DNA from: Sinosporangium siamense
Lineage (GTDB): Bacteria; Actinomycetota; Actinomycetes; Streptosporangiales; Streptosporangiaceae
Length of the DNA: 64,000 nucleotides
Assembly: GCF_016863435.1 (NCBI RefSeq)
Contig: NZ_BOOW01000009.1
Span: 62,001 to 126,000 of the forward strand
Direction of reading: 5' to 3'
In this document: positions 25,317 through 33,427 of the stretch, piece by piece
Layout: every line of letters starts with the position of its first letter
How positions within the stretch are numbered: position 1 is the first letter of the stretch
The notes under the pieces: model-generated
The model's input: the letters and a program-made list of their open reading frames with translations, nothing else
What the model was told of the DNA's origin: nothing
Database searches by the model: none
Position numbers and translations under genes: made by a program

Positions 25317-26243
25317 TCATTCGTCCCCCGAGGCTCCACACCATGCTTTGGTATCGAGCCCGTCGAAATCCAGGCTCCCGACTCGGCCGTCAGAGGGAGG
25401 GATCGCCCGTCCCAACAGGTGTGCGGCGCGATCACGGAGAGGAGCAGCCAGGTCGAGGTTATCATCACGGGCATTGAACTCCAGGAGTTCGGTGATTACG
25501 GCCAGTTCAGCGAATCGGCCTGCGGGGGTGTCCAGTAGATGAGCGAGCCGGTCGCGAATGCGGGCGGCGACAGCGGGGACGAGCAGGCTGTAGCTGTGCA
25601 GGACGGCGGCGTCATAGCCGGTTGGGGCCAGGCCCCATCCCTCCCAGTCGAGAACATGCAGGGTAGGGGCGCAGAGATTGGCAAAGTGGAGATCGCCGTG
25701 GGCGGTGGACCACGACCTGACGGTGGTGTCGACGGGGGTGCCCAGGAAACGGGGCATGGCGGAGTCCAGGTAGGCCTGGCCTATGGTCACACGGCCGGTT
25801 GCGATGGGGGCGATATCTGCCAGCACGACCTCCAGTGCTGTCCACCACGCGGAGGGCAGGTGAGGTGTCGAGCGCAGTACGGCGGTCGGCGACGCGAGTT
25901 GCACGGTAACGTGGTCATACAGCTCAGCGCGGTAGCGCCACGAGGCAGGGGTCCAGTCGTAGACGTTGCGGAGCCGGGGACGCGGCACGGAAGCAGGGAG
26001 GATCTTGTCAGCCTCCAGAGTGCCGTTCCAGAACGTCATGTTCGTCTGATCGGCTGAGATGCAGGCCAGGCGCAGCCAAGCTGGCCCCTCCGGCGCCGAG
26101 ACGGGTCGGCTCAGCGTCCTGCCGCGCCAGCCCCACACCTCGTGGGTCTCGGCCTCAAGTAGTACGCCCATGACAGCGCGAGCGTGGCGGTGCGCGTTTC
26201 GCATACGGTCTGCGACGGCGATGTCTTCCGGTGCGGGAAACAT
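25317..26243 (-). CDS. Aminoglycoside-phosphotransferase-like kinase in the lanthipeptide cluster
   Basis: 308 residues from ATG 26243 (AGGAGAGGACAG just upstream). The kinase-like core shows the catalytic loop HGDLHFANLCAPTLHVLDWEGWGLAPTGYDAAVL: HGDLH..N supplies the catalytic Asp, and LDWE replaces the usual metal-binding IDWE/D. The N-lobe is divergent, without an obvious P-loop. It lies 33 bases after the SpaB_C gene and on the same strand as the lanthipeptide genes, so it is probably the last gene of that operon. It could phosphorylate a small molecule, the peptide or an aminoglycoside; the role is unknown. Confidence 0.72.
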   Translation of the reverse strand: MFPAPEDIAVADRMRNAHRHARAVMGVLLEAETHEVWGWRGRTLSRPVSAPEGPAWLRLACISADQTNMTFWNGTLEADKILPASVPRPRLRNVYDWTPASWRYRAELYDHVTVQLASPTAVLRSTPHLPSAWWTALEVVLADIAPIATGRVTIGQAYLDSAMPRFLGTPVDTTVRSWSTAHGDLHFANLCAPTLHVLDWEGWGLAPTGYDAAVLHSYSLLVPAVAARIRDRLAHLLDTPAGRFAELAVITELLEFNARDDNLDLAAPLRDRAAHLLGRAIPPSDGRVGSLDFDGLDTKAWCGASGDE

Positions 26244-26276
26244 CTGTCCTCTCCTGTGCGGGCCGAGCATGTGCGG

Positions 26277-27299
26277 TCAGTGGGTCTCCATAGCGGGCGG
26301 CGGACCCATAACGGCCTCGTGCGCGGCGTGGGCAAGGATGGCCTGGGCTCGGCACGGCAGACCGAGACGGTTCCAGTGGAAGATCACGTGGTGGGCCAGG
26401 ACATCACGTATGCCGCGATGGATGCCTTCCTCACCAACGGCGTCATCGAGGCGTTGGCCTTCACGGTAGAAGGCGGCATTCCACGGCCTTGCGAACGCCA
26501 ACGCTCCGCCAGGGCCGAACAGAGGGCTCGTCTGCGTAGTCATCAGTCGTCGGATGCCGTCGACCATGCCGGAGATCTTTTCGGGAGGAACATCGGCTGG
26601 TAGCGGTCTCAGGCCTGTCACGCGGTGCCAGATGTCGCCTTGCTCGTGCCATTCCTGGCTGGCGGCGCGGAACAGGACGCTGCACAGCGTCATTGATAAC
26701 TCCCTGCGGCCAGCAGTACGTTCGGCCTGCCCGAGACGACGGCATCGGTGCAGATAGTCCAGGATGGCGTGGCTGTCGGCGTGAAAGAGATCGTGGGCGA
26801 TGCCCATTCCGCGGGGGCCACCGAACGCGCAGACCTCCGGCTCGTAGATGCCAGTGGCCCTGCCAGCGAGGTGCCCGGCTGCAATGAGGCCGTCCAGATG
26901 GGTGTCTACAACCGCTCGAAGCTCGGCGAGCGTCGTCGCGGGGGTCAGCCGAAACCGCAGTCGCCAGCAGGGTGCCTTACGGATGAACCACCAGGCCGCG
27001 ATCAGTTCGGTGGCGTGTGCCTGCTCTACAAGAGGGCGCAGGTGCATGGCCGCGACGGTTTCAGCGTTCGCCCAATTGGAGAACTGGATCCGCACCTGGT
27101 ACCAGATTCCGACAGTGTCGGTGTGGGTGCGGAGCGCAGCGGTTCCAGCGGCTTGGTACACCGCGACGGCTGCGGAGAGTTCGGAGGGACTCAGTCCGGC
27201 TTGTCGAGCGACCTGAATGAGGGTAGCGCCGCTCAGCACTGCGAGAACCGCATCCACGGTCTGATCCGATTCCAGGGGTGCCCTCGCAGTTGGGTTCAT
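26277..27299 (-). CDS. Thiopeptide-type biosynthesis protein (SpaB_C / LanB C-terminal-like)
   Basis: 340 residues from ATG 27299 (GAAGGAG eight bases upstream). An N-terminal ~70 residues look like a small helical/HTH domain (TVDAVLAVLSGATLIQVARQAGLSPSELSAAV). The rest matches the SpaB_C 'thiopeptide-type bacteriocin biosynthesis' domain: WYQVRIQFSNW, AAWWFIRKAPCWRLRFRL, IYEPEVCAFGGPRGM, DLFHADSHAIL. In split LanBs this domain eliminates glutamate from glutamylated Ser/Thr. Here the large LanB already has its own such domain, so this one may act on other residues or serve as a peptide-binding accessory. Confidence 0.85.
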   Translation of the reverse strand: MNPTARAPLESDQTVDAVLAVLSGATLIQVARQAGLSPSELSAAVAVYQAAGTAALRTHTDTVGIWYQVRIQFSNWANAETVAAMHLRPLVEQAHATELIAAWWFIRKAPCWRLRFRLTPATTLAELRAVVDTHLDGLIAAGHLAGRATGIYEPEVCAFGGPRGMGIAHDLFHADSHAILDYLHRCRRLGQAERTAGRRELSMTLCSVLFRAASQEWHEQGDIWHRVTGLRPLPADVPPEKISGMVDGIRRLMTTQTSPLFGPGGALAFARPWNAAFYREGQRLDDAVGEEGIHRGIRDVLAHHVIFHWNRLGLPCRAQAILAHAAHEAVMGPPPAMETH

Positions 27300-27325
27300 G
27301 CCGGTCTCCTTCGGCGAGGTGTGGG

Positions 27326-28510
27326 TCATATGAGCAGGCAGGCATCCCAGCCGGAGACCGGCGGTGTGGTGCGAGCAGCGGTATGCAGGGCCAGGTCGAG
27401 GCCCGCGTCGCCGTCGAGGAACCCGCATCCCCGCTCGTGCACGGGTCGACTGTGCGCGACGACATGGTCGGTTAGATAGGGCAGGTGCGCACCGATCTCG
27501 GAGGTGCGGGCATCGTGGGCGGCCCGCCAAGAGGTCTGAAACAATCCCGCCCAGCCATGGCACAGGCCGGTATTGGTGAGGCGTGCGAGCTGCCTGCGGT
27601 CGGACAGACAGTGGGCCAGTGCGTGCTCGGCCTTGTCTTGACGCTGAATGTCGCCGACGGCGAGGGCGGCCAGTTGCTGCGCGCGTGCCAGCCCGGGAGT
27701 GCCATAGCACCAGCTCAGCCGCAGCGGTCCCTGCTGGTGGCTACGCCCGGCGGCCACTTCCTCACGGGTGATCCACTGTGGCCACCACGAGCCCGTCCCG
27801 CTAGGCCCATCATGACGCCAGGTGTCCAGCCACGCGCAGATACCGTTCACGCCTTCGGCCTGGCCGCCCACGCTGACGCCGCACCGGAGCGCCCGAGCCA
27901 TCAGCGCAAGTGGGCCTGAGATGCCGTGAGCCATACCGAGGTTGGCATGGCCACCGGGGAAATCCGCTGAGATGCCCCCGCGTGGGCCGTGTTCGGTCCA
28001 CCAGCCGGGAAGTCGGTCCGGGTCGCCCGGTAGCGGTTCGGTGAGTCGCACTAGATACTCCAGCACGTCGCGAAGGAGCCTACCGGTGGGGTTGCGCAGC
28101 AATAGATAGGTGCCCAGGCCCGTGAGTCCGTACAGCAGGTCGAACTCAGCGACCCGGGGACGTTCGCGACGGTCGATGCGCGCGTGCGCCCGATCGAGCC
28201 GTACCTGCGTCAAGTCGGCGATCTGTCCGTCGAGAGCCTGTAGAGGCGCGGCATAACGGCCGGTGCCGGCATCTGCCGTATGCAGAACGAACGCGACGGC
28301 GGGAGCGCCGACGAACAGCGAGGCGTCAGTAGTGGCCATGAGGGCATGGCGGGTGATCCCGGTCAGAGCAGAGTGGATCTGGTGCCAGGCTCCAGTTCCG
28401 TTGTGGGCTCGTTCGATGTGCACGAGGATTTCGCCTAACGGGCCATCAGCCAGGGATTGTGCCCGCACGTTCGTTTCGGCTGCGGCTGAAGAGCGAGGCA
28501 TAGGAGTCAC
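27326..28510 (-). CDS. Lanthionine synthetase C-like cyclase (LanC)
   Basis: 394 residues from GTG 28510, overlapping the LanB stop by four bases. LanC hallmarks: GGHANLGMAHGISGPLALM, then zinc ligands in LSWCYGTPGLA (Cys) and LCHGWAG (Cys-His). The alpha-alpha toroid repeats are spaced normally. It catalyses Michael addition of precursor cysteines to the dehydroamino acids made by LanB, forming lanthionine rings. It acts in the cytoplasm with LanB. Confidence 0.95.
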   Translation of the reverse strand: MTPMPRSSAAAETNVRAQSLADGPLGEILVHIERAHNGTGAWHQIHSALTGITRHALMATTDASLFVGAPAVAFVLHTADAGTGRYAAPLQALDGQIADLTQVRLDRAHARIDRRERPRVAEFDLLYGLTGLGTYLLLRNPTGRLLRDVLEYLVRLTEPLPGDPDRLPGWWTEHGPRGGISADFPGGHANLGMAHGISGPLALMARALRCGVSVGGQAEGVNGICAWLDTWRHDGPSGTGSWWPQWITREEVAAGRSHQQGPLRLSWCYGTPGLARAQQLAALAVGDIQRQDKAEHALAHCLSDRRQLARLTNTGLCHGWAGLFQTSWRAAHDARTSEIGAHLPYLTDHVVAHSRPVHERGCGFLDGDAGLDLALHTAARTTPPVSGWDACLLI

Positions 28511-31500
28511 CGGTGGGTGCTCTGCGCCTGGGCGCAGAAGGACAGGGCGACCGTGCGCGCCAACCTGGTACAGGCATACTCGTCCTCCTGGTCGGCCCCT
28601 GCCATCCGGTTGTGGTGGAGGTGCAGTAGGGATCCCAGAGCGTAGTCCGGATCGATGTCGCTGCGCACCCGAAGCTGGTCCCGGTAGTAGGCAGCCGCGT
28701 GGCGACGCGCTGCCCAGGACGCGAGGACCTCTTCACCGCCCGGCAGTTGGCGTAAGGCCGCGAAGTTCCCTCGCGGGTCGGCCACACGCCGGGCCTCTTG
28801 ATGGAGCGAACGTGGCGGGCGAACAGCGGAACTGTTGGATAGATGATCGACCAACCAGCGCATCGCGGCGTCGACATCGCCGATGAAGGCGATCGCAAGA
28901 TCGATGAAACTTGCCGCTGTGAGCACCTGCCGATGGCCGACACCGGGATGGGTCAGCTGCGTGACGGCTGTGGTGGAGTCGGCGGCGAACAGGCCTTCTG
29001 CTGCTCCCATGGCCGGGCCGGTTCCAAAGCGGCCCGTCTCCGGGACATAGGTGTCCCAGGCCATCCGGTTGATCAGCCCAAGCCGCCGCAAAGTTGCTGC
29101 CCAGGCACCGACCTGCTCGATGACCTGGGTGAACATGGCAGGGGTGGGCAGCTGGATGCGTAGTCGGAGGTGATCTTCCGGGTCGCGGTAGCGGACGAAC
29201 CACCACTGCGGCGGTACCTGACCGGCGGCCAGGAGCTCCGGGAGGTGGGCGGTGAGCAGAGGTGTCTGCATGTCGCGATGGCCGTAGAGCTTCGCGAAAG
29301 CCCAGGATGAGGCCCCTGGAAGGTGCCCATGATCTCGGCGAATGACTGCTACCGCACTCCTTGGGCGGGCCGGTGCGGGCGGACGGGTGGATGCGAGGGT
29401 CACAGTGATCTCATGTGCCCGCCCGTCGAACCATCCGTAGGCCGCCTGCTCGGGTGCTTCTCGCAAGGTGGCGTGCCCGGCGCGGGTGAGGTCGGCGCGT
29501 AGAAGTTGAAGGTGGGCGGACTCTTCCAGGTTCAGTCTCAGACAGCGGTCGTCGTCGCCGAGCAGGACCGCGCCGGGGGTACCATGCCGTCGCTGCCACT
29601 TGTCCAGGGCCTTTCTCCACTCGTCCCACGAGGCGTCCACTGCGGGCAACTCGGAGGCTTGGAGCCTCCAACGGGCGGGTGACAGGATGCTGCGGCCGTA
29701 GCGGATACGCGGTAGGTAGGGCAGGTGGCGTGCGGCACCCCAGGGGAATGCACCAAAAACGGCGGTATGGGCGCGCGGCAGTTCACTCAGGAATCTGGCT
29801 AAGGGGTGTGCGAAGTTGCTCGCCTCGACGGTGTTGAGGACGGCAGGCTCGATGGTCTGTCCGGTGGAGATAGACACCAGGCGGAACCGGTGGGGGTCGG
29901 CGGTGACGGCCAGATCGCTTAATGCGAGGGCGGGAAAGTCGTTGTACTCGCCGACGCAGATGAGTGTGGGCCACGTCCTGGGGGCGCGACTGACGTTCTC
30001 AGTCCGGGCATGGAGGGGCGGGCTGGAAAGGTGAGCGTGCAGCGCACCCTCGGTCAGAGTCGGGAGTTCGGCGTAGGAAGTGAGGAACCGCGCGCGCTCG
30101 GGCGGGCTGAGCAGATCCAGGAACCGGCCGACCGATGCGCCGGCGGTCGAGGTGAGGCTTGCGACGACGAGAGTAAAGTCGCCGCCTTGAAGGGCTTGCC
30201 GGGTCGGGGCATGCAGGTGGAAACACAGATCGAGATGAGGCGGCTGCGTGATGTCGTCGCGGAGTGTCAACTCCTTCACCAGGTGATCCGACAAATTGAG
30301 CTCGCGTGCGCCGTCCAGGGCGCTGCGCTGGGCGATTGCCAGGAGCTGTTCGTCGCGGCTGGTCAAGGAGCGGGCAGGCGGCTCCCGAAGTGAGCTGCGG
30401 TATCCGGCGGGAAGGCCCAATCCGTAGTGGGGGTCGGTGAGGTTGAGCACCGGGACCAGCGCACCGGGCCCGTAGCGGTCTAGGAAAGCCGCATGATAGG
30501 CCAGCCATCCGGGAGCCCCGGAGGGGTAGGAGGTGAGGCGGGTCAGCGCCGCCGCCGCTCGCTCCGCTTCGTGGGCCACCGCCTCCGGCAGCACCAGCTC
30601 GCAATCCAGGTGCAGATCCACAGTCACGGGGTGATCGACAATGGTCGACAGCGTCCTCATCGTCTGACGCGCCCGGCCCCGCAAGTGCCTGTGCTCCGCG
30701 GAGGTCGCCCCGACATGCCGGTCCAGGGCCGTTTGAACCTCGCGCAGGGTGTGGATGGTGGTGGCCAGGCGGGGGATGTTCTCGGCCTGTGCGGCGGCGA
30801 GCTGGCGGTTGAGATGGGCCAGTCCGTCCACGACCGTCATCGGCGGGTGCAAGACGGTGAGCAGGATACGTGCGGAGACCAGTCCGGCCAGCAGCTCGTC
30901 GATCGCTGTGGAGGAGCTGTGGGGGTAGGCGGCAGCGAGCTTGCCGGACAGCTCGCTGAACGCGATGGGCGTCCTCGCGGCCTCCACGAGGGTCCGCAGA
31001 GCCGGGGTATGGCGGACCTTCACCTGCCGCGACCGGCGCGGGCCGGTGGCGGGTGGTGGTTGCTGGAAGGCCACGACGAGGAAGTCACCGCAAATCACGT
31101 GGGTGGGGTCGACCACCACATGGAGGCGGTGCAGCAGGTCCGGGCACGCTTCTAGCTGGGAGATCACCTCGGCCAGCCAGGCGGCGTCCGCCCGAGCGAC
31201 GGGACGGTGGTCATGCCCCCATCGCAAGGCAAAACGAGAGCCGAAGTGAGCGGGGGCGATGCCAGCGAACAGGCCGAAGGGGGTGGAGCGATGGCGCATG
31301 CGCAGCAGATAACGGGCCAGGGACACCGCAGCGCTGTGGACTTGACGGGGCTCTACCGGATCGCCTGCGCATATCGCACTGATGCGGTCGGCCAGGCTGG
31401 GGGTGGCCACCTCGATGGCTTCGGCCACCCCGGGGGCCGCCCACGCCTGCCTCATCCACCACTGCGGCCACTGTACATCGCTGTCGGCTGACGTTGACAA

Positions 31501-31578
31501 GTCAGGCCACGCCGGCTTTGGATACCCGCTGCGGTATGCGGGTGCTCGGATGATCGCCGCGTCGACGTGCTTGTACAT
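28507..31578 (-). CDS. Class I lanthipeptide dehydratase, full length (LanB)
   Basis: 1023 residues. The N-terminal glutamylation domain covers about 1-690 (LARYLLRMRHRSTPFGLFAGIAPA, FLDRYGPGALVPVLNL, RFRLVSISTGQTIEP). The C-terminal elimination domain covers about 740-1010 (SWAFAKLYGHRDMQTPLL, WWFVRYRDPEDHLRLRIQL). The enzyme uses glutamyl-tRNA to activate and then dehydrate Ser/Thr of the precursor. It begins 80 bases after lanA, past a strong hairpin, and overlaps lanC. Length is normal for an undivided LanB. Confidence 0.95.
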   Translation of the reverse strand: MYKHVDAAIIRAPAYRSGYPKPAWPDLSTSADSDVQWPQWWMRQAWAAPGVAEAIEVATPSLADRISAICAGDPVEPRQVHSAAVSLARYLLRMRHRSTPFGLFAGIAPAHFGSRFALRWGHDHRPVARADAAWLAEVISQLEACPDLLHRLHVVVDPTHVICGDFLVVAFQQPPPATGPRRSRQVKVRHTPALRTLVEAARTPIAFSELSGKLAAAYPHSSSTAIDELLAGLVSARILLTVLHPPMTVVDGLAHLNRQLAAAQAENIPRLATTIHTLREVQTALDRHVGATSAEHRHLRGRARQTMRTLSTIVDHPVTVDLHLDCELVLPEAVAHEAERAAAALTRLTSYPSGAPGWLAYHAAFLDRYGPGALVPVLNLTDPHYGLGLPAGYRSSLREPPARSLTSRDEQLLAIAQRSALDGARELNLSDHLVKELTLRDDITQPPHLDLCFHLHAPTRQALQGGDFTLVVASLTSTAGASVGRFLDLLSPPERARFLTSYAELPTLTEGALHAHLSSPPLHARTENVSRAPRTWPTLICVGEYNDFPALALSDLAVTADPHRFRLVSISTGQTIEPAVLNTVEASNFAHPLARFLSELPRAHTAVFGAFPWGAARHLPYLPRIRYGRSILSPARWRLQASELPAVDASWDEWRKALDKWQRRHGTPGAVLLGDDDRCLRLNLEESAHLQLLRADLTRAGHATLREAPEQAAYGWFDGRAHEITVTLASTRPPAPARPRSAVAVIRRDHGHLPGASSWAFAKLYGHRDMQTPLLTAHLPELLAAGQVPPQWWFVRYRDPEDHLRLRIQLPTPAMFTQVIEQVGAWAATLRRLGLINRMAWDTYVPETGRFGTGPAMGAAEGLFAADSTTAVTQLTHPGVGHRQVLTAASFIDLAIAFIGDVDAAMRWLVDHLSNSSAVRPPRSLHQEARRVADPRGNFAALRQLPGGEEVLASWAARRHAAAYYRDQLRVRSDIDPDYALGSLLHLHHNRMAGADQEDEYACTRLARTVALSFCAQAQSTHR

Positions 31579-31610
31579 CGGCGGTCCCTTCTCACGCGTG
31601 CGGGGAGGTG

Positions 31611-31644
31611 TCCGGCGTCAGAGGGCACCTCCTCTGACGCCGGA
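31611..31644 (-). terminator. Strong hairpin between lanA and lanB
   Basis: A perfect 14-bp stem: TCCGGCGTCAGAGG (31611-31624) pairs with CCTCTGACGCCGGA (31631-31644) around the loop GCACCT. It sits between the precursor stop and the LanB start. Such partial terminators or processing stems let precursor mRNA exceed enzyme mRNA in lanthipeptide operons. No U-run is evident, so RNA stabilisation is as likely as termination. Confidence 0.8.
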
Positions 31645-31657
31645 TCACCGCTGGGAC

Positions 31658-31846
31658 CTAACTGATCACGCAGGTGACGCAGGCGCTGGCGCCGGTAGAC
31701 GTGCAGCCGTCGCTGGTGGAGTTCATCAGCTCCGCAACGACCGGTCCGTCCGTCACGAAGGTCAGGTCCAAGGCGAAGTCGGTTTCGGCATTCTGATCGA
31801 CTCCCACGGGCGTCACGATCATGGTGCTCACTCCGGCAAGTGCCAT
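31658..31846 (-). CDS. FxLD-family lanthipeptide precursor (LanA)
   Basis: 62 residues from ATG 31846 with GGAGG five bases upstream. The leader contains the family motif F24-A-L-D27 in ETDFALDLTFVTDGP. The C-terminal core (about 42-62) is rich in Ser/Thr, with three cysteines, Cys48, Cys56 and Cys59: NSTSDGCTSTGASACVTCVIS minus its flanks. Up to three (methyl)lanthionine rings are possible. Asp46-Gly47 sits just before the first cysteine and is an ideal site for isoaspartate formation by the isoAsp-methyltransferase-like enzyme encoded upstream. Leader cleavage site and protease are not evident here. Confidence 0.9.
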   Translation of the reverse strand: MALAGVSTMIVTPVGVDQNAETDFALDLTFVTDGPVVAELMNSTSDGCTSTGASACVTCVIS

Positions 31847-31890
31847 CTTTTCCTCCGTTGGTGGGGAGTGTTTGCCGTTCCTGACCGGAT

Positions 31891-33117
31891 CTAATGAGGC
31901 CAGGAGATCACGTGGCGGAAATTACGCCGGTTGACGACCTTCCCTTCGGGGAACTGGTCCTCGGGTGTGCCCAGCGGGAAGGCGCGGAACACGGCGCGGA
32001 TGTCGCGGAGATCGCTGTTCCAGACGCGCATCTGCTCGGCGAGGCGGTCGGCGGCCTTCACGCCATCAGGGCCGTGGCCCAACGCCCCGAACTCGAACGC
32101 CGTCCGTTCCGGGCTGGTAGCGCGGTAGGTCAGGTAGGCGAAGGAGTCGCCCTCGATAATGGCGGCCACACCCATTGGAGACCAGGAGGCGACCAGGCCA
32201 CTGTCACGTGCCCGTCTGGTGGTCGCGAGAAGCGCGAAGGTGGGCAGAGACGTGGCTAGCCACAAATCCAGGTCGTCGTAGGGCATCCCCTTTTCCAAGG
32301 TCATGCCCGACCATGCCTCGGAAGCCGGCTCGCGCAACGCCGCTCCCAGCCTCTGCGCATCAATCTGCCGATCGTCGTCCACACGAAGGCCGACCTGCAC
32401 TCCCTCGCCATCGTGAAGCACCAAAAGCCGTTCACGGCATTCGCCTGTGCCTTGCATCGGCACGAATCCGCACGTGTGGTAGTCACGCCCGATCAGATGT
32501 CTGCCTTCACGCTCGAAGCCGATCGAACGGGTCAGGCCCTGCACCCGCAACGGGACCACCAGACGACCGTCTTCGGCGAGCTGGTTCTGCCACGCGGGCG
32601 CGAGATCGGCGGCCCCGGCGGTGACGATGATCCGGTCATACGGCGCATGATTGGGCTCGCCATTCTCCCCATCGGCGAGAACGACGTTCACGCGCCTGTA
32701 CCCGGTGGCCTGGAGCAGGCGTTCGGCGCGATCAATGACGTCCGCATCGATGTCGATGGAGGTGACCGCGCCGTCATGGCCGACCATCTCGGCTATCAGA
32801 GCCGCGTTGAGGCCGCCGCTGCCGATCTCCAGTACGCGCATCCCCGGCCGGATGTCGGCCTGTTCCAGCATGAGCGCCTGTATGCGGGCGGCGCTGATCG
32901 AGCTGAGGGCTACACCATCCTGATCTCGCTTGGTGACCTGCGCGTTCTCCGGCTCGTATACCTGCTCCAGCGGCACCTCGGGCACGAACTCGTGCCGCCA
33001 CACCGTCGCGAACGCCGCTGCGACCGGCTCCGTCCGGATCGCCCCCAGCTCACGCAACTTGGCGATGAGCGCCTGCCGCAACGTCTCGGCATCGGCTGGA
33101 TGGGCTACGTCATTCAC
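31891..33117 (-). CDS. FxLD-system methyltransferase (protein-isoaspartate O-methyltransferase-like)
   Basis: 408 residues from GTG 33117 (GAAGAGG upstream); the frame is open further but without a better start. The N-terminal ~210 residues are PIMT-like: SSISAARIQALMLEQADIRPGMRVLEIGSGGLNAALIAEMVG is the SAM-binding region, and DRIIVTAGAADLAPAWQNQLAEDGRLVVPLR follows. A ~190-residue C-terminal extension is specific to the lanthipeptide-associated group. Related enzymes (OlvSA type) methylate a precursor Asp, which collapses via succinimide to isoaspartate. It is the first gene of the leftward operon, 44 bases before lanA. Confidence 0.9.
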   Translation of the reverse strand: MNDVAHPADAETLRQALIAKLRELGAIRTEPVAAAFATVWRHEFVPEVPLEQVYEPENAQVTKRDQDGVALSSISAARIQALMLEQADIRPGMRVLEIGSGGLNAALIAEMVGHDGAVTSIDIDADVIDRAERLLQATGYRRVNVVLADGENGEPNHAPYDRIIVTAGAADLAPAWQNQLAEDGRLVVPLRVQGLTRSIGFEREGRHLIGRDYHTCGFVPMQGTGECRERLLVLHDGEGVQVGLRVDDDRQIDAQRLGAALREPASEAWSGMTLEKGMPYDDLDLWLATSLPTFALLATTRRARDSGLVASWSPMGVAAIIEGDSFAYLTYRATSPERTAFEFGALGHGPDGVKAADRLAEQMRVWNSDLRDIRAVFRAFPLGTPEDQFPEGKVVNRRNFRHVISWPH

Positions 33118-33427
33118 CAGTGTTCCTCTTCTCCAACTCACGCTTGGTGCGGGCGCGCACGCCGACGCCTCCGGGAAACGATGAAGCTGCGACCGGCAGT
33201 GTTCAGCCAACCCTATGAAGGCGGGGCAGGGTCCGATTCCGCTTCGCGGAGGTGGTCAAAGTGATCAAAGATCGTTTCAGAACACCGGCCGCGGATGGTG
33301 ACTCCGGCACAATCACCCTTGGTCCGCCTCTGCTGCGGTCTACGCTGGCCGCAGGGAGTCCAGCGCGTGCTGCGGATGCAGATCGGTCACAGTGGTCAAT
33401 GCTCATTTGGAGTGCGGGGGGCACGCC
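33118..33427. other. Divergent promoter region of the lanthipeptide cluster
   Basis: 310 bases between the leftward methyltransferase gene and the rightward regulator gene. It must contain both promoters. It is AT-richer near 33255-33285 (GTGGTCAAAGTGATCAAAG), which includes two GTGnTCAAAG-like half repeats that could be a regulator site. No gene seen. Confidence 0.45.

Noticed and set aside
26277-27710. 477-codon minus-strand frame as the SpaB_C gene
   Set aside because: Its first 137 codons are out-of-frame antisense-like sequence within lanC; the real start is ATG 27299 with a good ribosome site.
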